Source: Brevibacterium sp. UCMA 11754
GTDB lineage: Bacteria > Actinomycetota > Actinomycetes > Actinomycetales > Brevibacteriaceae
DNA length: 64,000 nt
Assembly: GCF_021532275.1 (NCBI RefSeq)
Contig: NZ_JACBOT010000006.1
Span: 62,001 to 126,000, forward strand
Reading direction: 5' to 3'
Every line of letters begins with the position of its first letter. The stretch's first letter is position 1. Of the stretch, positions 1-7,967 are shown one piece after another. Position numbers and translations under genes: made by a program. Under the pieces are notes generated by a model, which had not been told where the DNA came from, did not search any database, and saw only the letters and a list, made by a program, of their open reading frames with translations.

Positions 1-902
1 CGGCTTTGGCGGATCATGTCGACGCTCAGCAGGACGACGGCGATCCAGATGACGAAGAATCCGATCCAACGGGTCGTCGACATCATCTCACCGAGGACGA
101 AGACTCCGGTGATGAACTGCATCGTCGGGGTGATGTACTGCAGCATCCCGACCCACGACAGCGGAATTCTTCTCGCCGCAGCACTGAAGAGAATGAGTGG
201 AATCGCCGTGGCCGGGCCGGTGATGAGGATGATGATGACGTGGCTGGCACCGAACCCGGTGAACGTGGAGAGGCCCTGCGCACCGAGGACGATGAGGAAG
301 ATCAGGCTGGGCACGGACAGCACGGCACTCTCGATCGTCATGCCTTCGAGGGCTCCGACCCGATTGCCGACCTTGTTCTTCACGAGTCCGTAGAGACCGA
401 ATGAGATGGCAACGGTGAACGAGAGGTAGGGCATCCGACCGAGGCCGATGCCGACGATGACGACGGCGATGAGGCCGAAGCCCACAGCAGTCCACTGCAG
501 GCGACGCAGCTTCTCACCGAGGAAGATCACGCCCAGGCCGATCGAGATGAGCGGATTGAGGTAGTAGCCAAGTGACACCTCGACGAGGCGGCCCGTCTCG
601 ACTCCATAGATGAACGTGGTCCAGTTGACCGCGATGAGCACCGAGGCCAGCGTGAGCAGCCAGAAGGTCCGACCTGAGCGCACCACAACCCAGGTGCGTC
701 TGAAGCCGCCGGTGAACGTCAGCAGGATTGCGCAGAAGAGCAGCGACCAGACGACCCGATGCGAGACGAGCTCCAGGGCCCCGGTCGGGGCTGCAGCTGC
801 GAAGAGCAGGGGGATGAGCCCCCACAGAAGGTAGGCGGAGAGTCCGTTGATCAGCCCTGCACGGCGGAAGGCGTTCTCATCGGGGGCTGAATCTGCGATC
901 AC
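1..902 (-). CDS. rarD: RarD/EamA-type permease, 3' end outside window
   Basis: Membrane permease of the drug/metabolite transporter superfamily. Read on the minus strand from GTG at 902, it begins VIADSAPDENAFRRAGL and continues through the same helices as the neighbour at 989-1909 (for example LIPLLFAAAAPTGA, VNWTTFIYGVETGRLVE, LGYYLNPLISIGLG). Only the last few C-terminal residues lie beyond base 1. There is no Shine-Dalgarno; a -10 box TAGACT sits six bases before the GTG, so a leaderless transcript is likely. It is a tandem paralogue of the next gene. The substrate cannot be told from sequence; RarD is historically linked to chloramphenicol sensitivity. Confidence 0.9.
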   Translation of the reverse strand, partial: MIADSAPDENAFRRAGLINGLSAYLLWGLIPLLFAAAAPTGALELVSHRVVWSLLFCAILLTFTGGFRRTWVVVRSGRTFWLLTLASVLIAVNWTTFIYGVETGRLVEVSLGYYLNPLISIGLGVIFLGEKLRRLQWTAVGFGLIAVVIVGIGLGRMPYLSFTVAISFGLYGLVKNKVGNRVGALEGMTIESAVLSVPSLIFLIVLGAQGLSTFTGFGASHVIIILITGPATAIPLILFSAAARRIPLSWVGMLQYITPTMQFITGVFVLGEMMSTTRWIGFFVIWIAVVLLSVDMIRQS

Positions 903-908
903 ACACAG

Positions 909-914
909 AGTCTA
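909..914 (-). promoter_or_regulatory. -10 box of a leaderless promoter
   Basis: TAGACT on the minus strand, exactly six bases before the GTG start of the first RarD gene. Transcription would begin at or next to the start codon. The same box and spacing precede the second RarD gene. Confidence 0.6.
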
Positions 915-988
915 GTGAGTCGCAGCAGCCTGTCGGACCACTGGTGGCACCGGACTGCCTGTGACGTGGGACCACCAGTGATCGGGAC

Positions 989-1909
989 TCAGCCCAAATG
1001 CGGTCGCCGTCGGTTCTGCCGGACCATGTCCGTGCACAGCAGGATGACGGCGATCCAGATGATGAGGAACCCGATCCATCTTGTCGTCGACATAGCCTCA
1101 CCGAAGATTGCGACGCCGAGGACGAACTGCATCGTCGGTGCAATGTACTGCAGCATTCCCACCCAGGACAGTGGAATTCTCCGGGCGGCTGCGCCGAAGA
1201 GGATGAGCGGGATCGCCGTCAGCGGTCCTGTGGCCAGGAGCAGGATAACGTGCCAAGGCCCGAATCCGATGAATGTCCCATTGCCCTGCACAGCGAGGTA
1301 GGCGAGGAAGGCGAGGCTGGGAATGGTGAGTACAGCGGTCTCGACGGTCATGCCTTCGAGCGCACCGACCTTCCCACCGACCTTGTTCTTCACCAGGCCG
1401 TAGAGGCCGAAGGAGAGCGCCACAGTGAGTGCCAGATAGGGAAAGCGGCCGATCCCGATGCCGACCACGATTACTGCTGCCGCTCCGAAGCCCACCGCGG
1501 CCCACTGCAGTGGGCGCAGCTTCTCCTTGAGGAGGACGACGCCCAGACCGATCGAGATGAGCGGGTTGAGGTAATAGCCAAGCGAGATCTCGACGAGGCG
1601 GCCGGTTTCGATGCCGTAGACGTAGGTTGTCCAGTTCACAGCGATGAGCACGGATGCCAGAGCAAGCAGCCAGAAGATCTTTCCCGAGCGCATCACCAAC
1701 CAGGTGCGGACAAAGCCCTTGGCGAAGAAGAGGAGGATAGCGCAGAAGATCAGCGACCAGATGATCCGATGGGCGACGATCTCGAACGCGCCCGTCGGAG
1801 CCGCAGCGGCGAAGAGAAGGGGAATGAGACCCCAGATGATGTAGGCAGCGGTTCCATATCCCAGTCCGATGCGTCGGAAGGCAGATTCTTCGGGTGCAGA
1901 GGCATTCAC
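989..1909 (-). CDS. rarD: RarD/EamA-type permease (complete paralogue)
   Basis: 306-residue integral membrane protein with about ten hydrophobic segments, typical length for RarD. Conserved stretches include AYIIWGLIPLLFA near the N-terminus, ISLGYYLNPLISIGLG in the middle and SWVGMLQYIAPTMQF near the C-terminus. The start is GTG at 1909; it has no Shine-Dalgarno and a TAGACT box six bases upstream. It is highly similar to the preceding partial gene, so a tandem duplication is the simplest origin. Transport substrate unknown. Confidence 0.93.
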   Translation of the reverse strand: MNASAPEESAFRRIGLGYGTAAYIIWGLIPLLFAAAAPTGAFEIVAHRIIWSLIFCAILLFFAKGFVRTWLVMRSGKIFWLLALASVLIAVNWTTYVYGIETGRLVEISLGYYLNPLISIGLGVVLLKEKLRPLQWAAVGFGAAAVIVVGIGIGRFPYLALTVALSFGLYGLVKNKVGGKVGALEGMTVETAVLTIPSLAFLAYLAVQGNGTFIGFGPWHVILLLATGPLTAIPLILFGAAARRIPLSWVGMLQYIAPTMQFVLGVAIFGEAMSTTRWIGFLIIWIAVILLCTDMVRQNRRRPHLG

Positions 1910-1915
1910 AGGGCG

Positions 1916-1921
1916 AGTCTA
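1916..1921 (-). promoter_or_regulatory. -10 box of a leaderless promoter
   Basis: TAGACT on the minus strand followed by six bases and the GTG start of the second RarD gene. Geometry is identical to the first copy. Confidence 0.6.
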
Positions 1922-2025
1922 GGCAACGCACAGGAAGCTGGCGATTCCGACTGATGCCTGAGATGAAGCCGAAGGTCGAGATGCGAGCTTCGTCACGTGT
2001 TTGTTAGGAGGACCTTCTTTGCCGA

Positions 2026-2031
2026 TACAAT
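2026..2031 (+). promoter_or_regulatory. Candidate -10 box for the ferredoxin-NADP reductase gene
   Basis: TACAAT about 30 bases before the ATG at 2061, leaving room for a short leader with the AGAGGTG ribosome site. No convincing -35 hexamer is seen. Confidence 0.4.
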
Positions 2032-2060
2032 CGGAGATGACTTACTAGAGAGGTGTGAGA

Positions 2061-3479
2061 ATGACGCGTCCCTTCCGTGTGGCTATTGTGGGTGCCGGCC
2101 CTGCCGGGATCTATGCGGCCGATCTGCTGACCAAGGCTGAGCGTGACTTCGAGATCAGCATTGATCTCTTCGAACGTCTGCCGACTCCGTTCGGGCTGGT
2201 CCGGTACGGAGTGGCTCCGGATCATCCGCGGATCAAGGGCATCATCAATGCGCTGATCAAGGTTCTCGACCGGGGTGACATCCGCCTGTTCTCCAATGTT
2301 GAGTACGGCGTTGATATCGCTTTGGAGGAGTTGACCGATCGCTACGATGCGGTGATCTTCTCGACCGGTTGCTTCGTCGATGCATCGCTGAGTCTTCCTG
2401 GAGTGGATCTGCCCGAGTCGTACGGTGCCGCGGATTTCGTCAATTGGTACGACTCGCATCCGGACGTGGCTCAGGCCTGGCCTCTGGATGCAGAGAAGGT
2501 CGCTGTCATCGGCAATGGCAATGTTGCCCTCGATGTGGCGCGTGTGCTGGCGAAGCAGCCCGACGATCTGCATACGACGGAGATCCCCGATCATGTCTAC
2601 GAGGGTTTGAAGTCGTCGAAGATCACGGATGTGCATGTGTTCGGTCGGCGTGGTCCTGCGCAGGCGAAGTTCACCCCCTTGGAGTTGCGTGAGTTGGGGC
2701 ATGTCAAGGACGTCGATATCATCGTCTACCCCGAGGACTATGAGTTCGATGACGGGTCGCTGGAAGCGATCGAGTCGAACAACCAAACCAAACAGGTCGC
2801 AAAGACATTGACTGATTTCACAATGCGTGAGCCGGTAGGTGCCAAGCGTCGTCTGCACCTGCATTTCCTTCATTCCCCGGTGGCCATCCTCGGCGAAGAC
2901 AAGGTTACGGGCCTGCGTACGGAGCGCATGGAGCTCGACGGATCCGGTGGAGTCAATGGCACTGGTACCTTCCATGATTGGGAGATCGATGCCGTGTATC
3001 GCGCCGTCGGCTATGCCGGCACTCCTCTGCCACAGCTGCCCTTCGACGAGGCCAAGCGGGTGATCCCGAACCATGAGGGTCGAGTCGTGGATGCAGATGA
3101 CCAGAAGGTCTCTGCTGACGCGGATGTGGTGCAGGGAGTGTATGCGACTGGTTGGATCAAGCGTGGTCCTGTTGGTCTGATCGGTCATACGAAGGGTGAT
3201 GCTCTGGAGACGATTGGGCATATTCTCGATGACCGTGCTGCTGGTGTCTTGACGGAGCCTGTGTATCCGGATGACTCTGCGATCGTCGAGCTGCTTGAGT
3301 CCAAGGGCGTCGATTATGTGGATTGGGAGGGCTATCACCGGGTGGAGACTGCGGAGAAGGCATTGGGTGAAGCCGAAGGTCGTGAGCGAGTGAAGCTCGC
3401 GACCCGCGAGGCCATGCTCTCCGAGGCCCGCAGCCATCTGCAGGCGGAAACGGCCAGCCAGCCCGCATCGGGCCACTGA
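2061..3479 (+). CDS. fprA: Ferredoxin/adrenodoxin-type NADP+ reductase
   Basis: 472-residue FAD flavoprotein of the adrenodoxin-reductase/FprA class, which passes electrons between NADPH and ferredoxins, for instance for cytochrome P450s. The N-terminal FAD fold shows VAIVGAGPAGIYAADLL (GxGxxG at residues 11-16); a second Rossmann motif VIGNGNVALDVARVL binds NADP(H); the C-terminal VYATGWIKRGPVGLIG is characteristic of the family. ATG 2061 is chosen because AGAGGTG lies six bases upstream; an in-frame GTG at 2055 is the alternative. The stop codon lies in the first unit of a short tandem repeat. Confidence 0.93.
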   Translation: MTRPFRVAIVGAGPAGIYAADLLTKAERDFEISIDLFERLPTPFGLVRYGVAPDHPRIKGIINALIKVLDRGDIRLFSNVEYGVDIALEELTDRYDAVIFSTGCFVDASLSLPGVDLPESYGAADFVNWYDSHPDVAQAWPLDAEKVAVIGNGNVALDVARVLAKQPDDLHTTEIPDHVYEGLKSSKITDVHVFGRRGPAQAKFTPLELRELGHVKDVDIIVYPEDYEFDDGSLEAIESNNQTKQVAKTLTDFTMREPVGAKRRLHLHFLHSPVAILGEDKVTGLRTERMELDGSGGVNGTGTFHDWEIDAVYRAVGYAGTPLPQLPFDEAKRVIPNHEGRVVDADDQKVSADADVVQGVYATGWIKRGPVGLIGHTKGDALETIGHILDDRAAGVLTEPVYPDDSAIVELLESKGVDYVDWEGYHRVETAEKALGEAEGRERVKLATREAMLSEARSHLQAETASQPASGH

Positions 3480-3540
3480 GGTCGACAAGCCACTGAGTTC
3501 GACAAAGCACTGAGTTCGACAAAGCACTGAGTTCGACAAC
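3473..3540 (+). repeat. Four tandem 17-bp units over the fprA stop codon
   Basis: Four head-to-tail copies of a unit close to CACTGAGTTCGACAAAG, beginning at 3473, 3490, 3507 and 3524. The first copy contains the fprA stop codon TGA; the others follow in the intergenic gap. The middle copies are almost identical, so recent expansion by slippage is likely. No gene is seen between here and 3632. Confidence 0.85.
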
Positions 3541-3631
3541 TCAATCCGGAAATCTGCGAGCGCGTCACTGTATCGGTGGCGCGCTCGTGGTTTGATGGGA
3601 GCAGTGAGGACCCTGTGACAGAGGAGGTACG

Positions 3632-4546
3632 GTGAGTGCGGATTCGGCAATGAGGGAAGTGGTCTCGCAGGCCTATGCGCAACGGCGCGACGCCTGGGAA
3701 TCTGCCGCCGTGCGAATCAAACGCTGGCTCAAGCAGCAGCAGAAGGGTCTCCTGAAGGACAAGGACATCTCCCGCTTGGATGTTGACGGGCATCGCATCA
3801 AGGATCCGGCTCGCACCATAGCCAAGCTCGTCGAAAAGACCGCCGAAGACCCGGAGCTGCGGATCTCCACTCCACATGACGTTGAGGATCACATCCGAGA
3901 CATCGTCGGAGTCAAGGTGCTGTGCAAATCACCGCGCGACCAGAAGATGATGTTCGACTCGCTCACGGATCCGCAGCAGCTGGGATCCTTCGTCCTCATC
4001 GAGCAGAAGAACTACGTCGACCCACCCAAGCCCAGCGGCTACCGGGCCTGCCACGTGACCCTGCAGATTCCCTCCGACAAGGGTGAGCCGGTCTTCGCCG
4101 AGATCCAAGTCAAGACCAGGCTCCAAGACGCCTGGGGCGAGCTGACTCACGAGGACATGTACAAACCCGGCGCGGCGATGAAGCCCAGTGAGCTGCACGG
4201 TGAGTTCGCCCGGGCGATGGCGAACATGCTCGCAACTGTCGATGACATGGCCGATACCCTCGCGGTCGAACTCTCCGCCCTGACGAACCCCGACCTCGAC
4301 ACCGGTGTGCCCTCGGCCACCGACGACACGATCGAGGTGAAGGTGAGGGCCACGGGCCCGAAGTACGCGCTGGCGGTCGACGGCGATGGCCGTCAAGGTC
4401 TCATCCCCGCCTTCGCCGTCCGCAAACTCAGCGACTCCAAGGGCACGATTAAGGTCAACGACTTCGTCAGCGTCGACGACCGCCTGCGAGTCACCGTCGA
4501 AGAGGACTCAAAGGGCCTGTACTACATCCCGAGGGAACTGGCCTGA
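3632..4546 (+). CDS. RelA/SpoT-domain (p)ppGpp synthetase-like protein
   Basis: 304 residues. The first two thirds match the RelA/SpoT nucleotidyltransferase fold: DIVGVKVLC (ribose-pyrophosphokinase beta strand), KPSGYRACHVTL (the family's KPxGYRSxH) and AEIQVKTRLQDAWGELTHE (EIQxR-type motif). A further domain from about residue 225 (DDTIEVKVRATGPKYAL...) could be a small beta/OB-like fold. No HD hydrolase domain is present. GTG 3632 follows a strong GAGGAGGT site. It could make an alarmone or pyrophosphorylate another target, as some small stand-alone synthetases do; sequence alone does not decide. Confidence 0.8.
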   Translation: MSADSAMREVVSQAYAQRRDAWESAAVRIKRWLKQQQKGLLKDKDISRLDVDGHRIKDPARTIAKLVEKTAEDPELRISTPHDVEDHIRDIVGVKVLCKSPRDQKMMFDSLTDPQQLGSFVLIEQKNYVDPPKPSGYRACHVTLQIPSDKGEPVFAEIQVKTRLQDAWGELTHEDMYKPGAAMKPSELHGEFARAMANMLATVDDMADTLAVELSALTNPDLDTGVPSATDDTIEVKVRATGPKYALAVDGDGRQGLIPAFAVRKLSDSKGTIKVNDFVSVDDRLRVTVEEDSKGLYYIPRELA

Positions 4547-4574
4547 GCTCAGATTCGGCATCATATTATTTCTG

Positions 4575-4612
4575 GAGCGTCTGCTCCATAAGCAATTGTG
4601 GAGCAGACGCTC
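4575..4612. promoter_or_regulatory. Perfect inverted repeat, likely TetR operator
   Basis: Arms GAGCGTCTGCTCC (4575-4587) and its exact reverse complement (4600-4612) are separated by 12 bases. The right arm directly abuts the -10 box of the downstream tetR gene, so a bound repressor would block that promoter. Confidence 0.75.
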
Positions 4613-4618
4613 TACAAT
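4613..4618 (+). promoter_or_regulatory. -10 box of tetR (leaderless)
   Basis: TACAAT lies exactly six bases before the GTG at 4625 and directly after the operator arm. Confidence 0.55.
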
Positions 4619-4624
4619 GCAAGG

Positions 4625-5236
4625 GTGGAAGCGAATAACCGCGGACGGCCACTCGAGTTCGATCGAGCCCGGGCCGTGCTCGACGCCGCACGATTGTTCT
4701 GGCGCCTCGGCTACAGCGGAACGTCGACTCGGCACCTGAGCTCGGCGATCGGTATCTCGACTTCGAGCCTGTACTCGGCATTCGGCAGCAAATCCGGACT
4801 GTTCGACGAGTCCGTTCGGGTCTACGCCCGGAGGTACACCGCTCTGTATGAAGAGGCAGTCGCCGCGCAGTCCATCAGGACCGTCGTCGATGAGCTGCTG
4901 AGATCCTCGGTCATCGAGTTCACTCAACCCGCGGACTCGCACCCCGGTTGCCTCATCACCAGTGCAGTCATGTCAGAGGTGCCGGCGACGCACAAGGCGC
5001 GCGGAGACATATCCACCATGCTGACGAAGAACGAACGACTTCTCCGAACTCGTGTCACCAGGGCGATTGACGAGGGCGAGATCCTGGGCGGAACCGACGG
5101 TGATGTCGTCGCCGGCTTCGTGCAGGCCAACTGGCATGGTCTGGCTGTCCAGGCGAAGCACGGTGTGAGACGCAACGAGCTGCTGCGGGTCGCCGATTTC
5201 TCGCAGAGGGCCATGTGGTCGACATACTCGAGGTGA
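4625..5236 (+). CDS. TetR-family transcriptional repressor
   Basis: About 203 residues. The N-terminal helix-turn-helix reads AVLDAARLFWRLGYSGTSTRHLSSAIGISTSSLYSAFGSKSGLFDE, a typical TetR pattern; the C-terminal ligand domain is divergent. The in-frame GTG at 4598 lies inside the operator, whereas GTG 4625 sits six bases after TACAAT and gives a normal TetR N-terminus, so 4625 is preferred. Its 3' half is antisense to the end of a truncated metE. It probably represses itself; no partner gene is adjacent, since the metE stump is non-functional. Confidence 0.85.
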   Translation: MEANNRGRPLEFDRARAVLDAARLFWRLGYSGTSTRHLSSAIGISTSSLYSAFGSKSGLFDESVRVYARRYTALYEEAVAAQSIRTVVDELLRSSVIEFTQPADSHPGCLITSAVMSEVPATHKARGDISTMLTKNERLLRTRVTRAIDEGEILGGTDGDVVAGFVQANWHGLAVQAKHGVRRNELLRVADFSQRAMWSTYSR

Positions 5237-6379
5237 GCCACACCTTGTGTCATCGGCGAACGCGATTGCCAGGGTCTTCACCGCGGTGACCTTCTCCTCG
5301 GCGGCGGAGGGCCAGGAAGCCTCATGAACGTTCAGATCGGTCTCGACTGACACCGCGTGGGGCGTATCCAGCACCGAAGTCGAGGTGGAGACGCTGAGCG
5401 ATTCGCGATCACAGTCCTCCAAGACCGACAAGCTGGTGGACAGGTTGTCAGCCATCGCATTGCAGCCGTCGATGACACCGGCGACGAGGTGGACCGAGGG
5501 TGGAGTCTCCGCGGCAATGCGGGCAACGGAGCCCGGATCGGACGCGCGGGTGGCTGTTGAGACGTCCACACCAAGGGCATCGATGCCGCTATGCGCCAGC
5601 GCGGACAACCCTGCTCGCAGACTTCCGTGCGGGGCCGTGACGAAGATCTGCGGGCGAGTGGTCGACCTGCTCAGGGCGGTGTAGGCACGGGAGGCCGCCT
5701 CGGCGAGCTCGGAATCGGAGTGTTCGTCGAAGTCGGTCACGAGGGCAGGCTCGTCCAACTGAACCCAGTCGACTCCGGCCGCGGCGAGAATGCTGATGAC
5801 GTCGAGGTAGGCGACAGTGAGTTCGTCGAGCCGGTCGAACGCCGAGATGTTCGTGTCGGGGCTGGTCTTCGCCAGGGCCAGTAGGGTCACGGGACCGACA
5901 AGGACAGGTCGGATCGTGTGACCGGCGGCTCGTGCCTCCGACACCAGCGACAGAAGGTGCTGAGGCCTTGCCCTGAACGGTGTGTAGTCCTTGAGTTCCG
6001 GCACCAGATGGCGGTAGTCGGCACTGAACCACCTGTCGGCCCCCAGGGGCGTTGTCTGCCCCGTGGTCCGTGCCGCGGCGAAGTATTCATCGAGGTCGAA
6101 GTCGGTGCCGATGGGCTCCGACTCGATGAGTCCGACGCTCAGGGCAGTGTCGAGGACATGGTCGCAGTGGCTGTAGGAGGCGGGGATCGAATAGTCCTCG
6201 TCCAAACCAAGCTCTCGCAGGCGATTGTAGGTGTTCAGCCGCAGGGAGTGCATGGACCGTGAGAACGCCTCGGCATCGATGCGCCCTGCCCAATAGTTCT
6301 CGAGGGCCTTCGTCTGCTCACGATTCGGGCCGATGTGCGGATAGCCGATGACGGTGGCTGTGGGGAATGTGCTGGACAT
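4973..6379 (-). pseudogene. metE: Truncated cobalamin-independent methionine synthase (N-terminal half only)
   Basis: The first about 375 residues match the MetE N-terminal domain: IGYPHIGPNREQTKALENYW, YSHCDHVLDTAL, PVLVGPVTLLALAK, WVQLDEPALVTD. MetE is normally about 760 residues, and the C-terminal domain carrying the zinc ligands and catalytic site is absent. MetE-like sequence stops near base 5255; from there the open frame is simply antisense to tetR and ends at 4973 by chance. Loss of the 3' half, perhaps when tetR arrived, is the likely history. No Shine-Dalgarno is evident before ATG 6379. A surviving function for the N-domain alone is improbable. Confidence 0.8.
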
Positions 6380-6455
6380 GCCACCATCGTGCCGTCAGGC
6401 TCGGGGCGGCGGTGGGGCAGACGACCATCGCCGACATCTGCCGTCATGACCAGCT

Positions 6456-6535
6456 CAGACAGCGTCTCGAGCCGTCAGGCAGAGTCTTGAACTGTCAAGC
6501 AGCGTCTCGAGACGTCAGGCAGCGTCTTATTGAGA
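6456..6535. repeat. Four imperfect tandem 20-bp units
   Basis: Head-to-tail units beginning at 6456, 6476, 6496 and 6516, each close to CAGGCAGCGTCTCGAGACGT. They lie between the metE remnant and yajQ, in an intergenic stretch (6380-6616) that otherwise shows no gene. Confidence 0.75.
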
Positions 6536-6616
6536 CATGCTGGTCGAAGCGAGGGCCAGTGGCCGGTGCAAGCGGGGATGTGGGTGAGGGGAGTGCTGCT
6601 CACCGATCGTTGCGGC

Positions 6617-7108
6617 TCAGCGGTAGTTGACGAACTGCAGGTCGAGGTCGAGATCCTTGCTCTTGAGCAGGGCGATGACTTCCTGCAGGTCATCGCGCTT
6701 CTTCGAGCTCACGCGCAGCTCCTCTCCCTGGATCTGTGCCTTGACGCCCTTGGGGCCCTCGTCTCGGATGTACTTCGAGATCTTCTTCGCATTGTCCTTG
6801 TCGATGCCCTCTTTGAGGCTGGCATCGATGCGGTATTCCTTGCCCGAAGGGTAGGGTTCGCCGTCTTCGAGGGACTTCAGCGAGATGCCGCGCTTGACCA
6901 GCTTCGACTGGAAGACGTCGAGGATCGCCTTGACGCGGTCCTCGCTGACGGCCTTCATCTGGATGGCTTCTCCGGTCCAGGCGATCGAAGCGTCGGTGCC
7001 GCGGAAATCATAGCGTGAGTTGATCTCCTTGGCAGCCTGGTTCAATGCGTTGTCGGCCTCCTGCCGGTCGACCTTGCTGACGACGTCGAATGAGGATTCG
7101 CTGGCCAT
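6617..7108 (-). CDS. yajQ: YajQ-family nucleotide-binding protein
   Basis: 163 residues, the normal length of this widespread cytosolic family; some homologues bind cyclic di-GMP or nucleic acid. It starts [14 protein letters not shown], continues [20 protein letters not shown] and ends [13 protein letters not shown], all hallmark YajQ blocks. The open frame extends upstream, but ATG 7108 is preceded by AAGGAG at good spacing and gives the canonical N-terminus. It stands alone, upstream of tRNA-Tyr in the opposite direction. Confidence 0.95.
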   Translation of the reverse strand: MASESSFDVVSKVDRQEADNALNQAAKEINSRYDFRGTDASIAWTGEAIQMKAVSEDRVKAILDVFQSKLVKRGISLKSLEDGEPYPSGKEYRIDASLKEGIDKDNAKKISKYIRDEGPKGVKAQIQGEELRVSSKKRDDLQEVIALLKSKDLDLDLQFVNYR

Positions 7109-7253
7109 GAATGCTCCTTGTGCGGTGAGAAGATGGACGAGTATCTGGTCACCGAGTGTAGTCGAGACGCATAATTGTGACCTGCGTCTATCGAGTTGGT
7201 GATTCGGGGTGGGTGCTTGTAGTATTTTCAAGTGCTCATCGAGCACACACTGC

Positions 7254-7335
7254 GGCAGATTGCCCGAGCGGCCAAAGGGAGCTGACTGTAAATCAGCCGG
7301 CATTGCCTTCGAAGGTTCGAATCCTTCATCTGCCA
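7254..7335 (+). tRNA. tRNA-Tyr (GTA)
   Basis: Class II tRNA with a long variable arm. Acceptor GGCAGAT pairs with ATCTGCC. The anticodon stem GCTGA/TCAGC encloses a loop with GTA, and the T-loop has TTCGAAT. CCA is not encoded. Confidence 0.96.
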
Positions 7336-7346
7336 CGCAGAAGTGA

Positions 7347-7380
7347 GAAGCCCCGTGATCTTCGGATCACGGGGCTTCTT
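7347..7380 (+). terminator. Rho-independent terminator of tRNA-Tyr
   Basis: Stem GAAGCCCCGTGATC, loop TTCG, perfect complementary arm to 7378, immediately after the tRNA. The T-rich tail is short. Confidence 0.85.
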
Positions 7381-7451
7381 CGCATTCGCCCCCATTGCGC
7401 GGCCCCCGGCGCTTCTCTACTGTGGAAGAAAAGCCGAATGGAATCGTCGCT

Positions 7452-7967
7452 ATGAACGAAGAACAGCCTCCCCGCCGCATAGGTTCGCTCGAGGATCGCA
7501 ACGCGATCGTCGAATCCGCTCTGGACAAGGCGATCAGACGCGGCGATTTCGACGACCTGCCCGGTCTGGGCAAGCCCCTGTCCGGTCTCCACAACTCGGA
7601 AGATCCCGACTGGTGGGTCAAGGCGAAGATGGATCAGGAAGACATGAGCGGCGTGGCTCCCGCGGCCTTCCAGCTGCGCAAGGAGAACGCCGTCCTCGAG
7701 GACACGCTCGATGCCTTTTCGAAGGAGGCCGACGTGCGCAGCTATCTCGCCGGGTTCAACGATCGTGTCCGTGACGCCATCATGGATCTGCGCGAGGGAC
7801 CGCCCGTGTTCACTCCGCCCCGGAAGGTCGAGGATGAGGTTGCGGCCTGGCGCCGGCGCCGAGCTGCGAAGGCTGCGCCGACGACGAACCCGCCCCCGGC
7901 CCCGACCGCAGGTCAGGGCGAGGAGCGGGAGCAGCCTCGGCGGTGGTGGCAGAGGAAGCGGAGTTAG
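7452..7967 (+). CDS. DUF1992 (DnaJ-like subfamily C member 28 domain) protein
   Basis: 171 residues. The conserved core is IVESALDKAIRRGDFDDLPGLGKPL followed by DPDWWVKAKMDQED, the signature of the DUF1992/DnaJ homologue C28 conserved domain. No J-domain is present. The C-terminus is proline- and arginine-rich and probably disordered. ATG 7452 is chosen; the frame is open further upstream without a good ribosome site. The stop overlaps by a few bases the stop of the convergent amidohydrolase gene. Function of the family is unknown. Confidence 0.85.
   Translation: MNEEQPPRRIGSLEDRNAIVESALDKAIRRGDFDDLPGLGKPLSGLHNSEDPDWWVKAKMDQEDMSGVAPAAFQLRKENAVLEDTLDAFSKEADVRSYLAGFNDRVRDAIMDLREGPPVFTPPRKVEDEVAAWRRRRAAKAAPTTNPPPAPTAGQGEEREQPRRWWQRKRS

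Noticed and set aside
998..1954. 318-codon open frame antisense to the second RarD gene
   Set aside because: Highly acidic low-complexity shadow of the membrane protein gene on the other strand.
3473..3540. Short tandem array as a possible CRISPR
   Set aside because: Units are contiguous without spacers, and no cas gene is present.
2004..3650. 548-codon open frame antisense to fprA
   Set aside because: It mirrors a clear flavoprotein gene, has no domain similarity and reflects high G+C codon structure.
6456..6535. Tandem array as a possible CRISPR
   Set aside because: No unique spacers, units degenerate, no cas genes.
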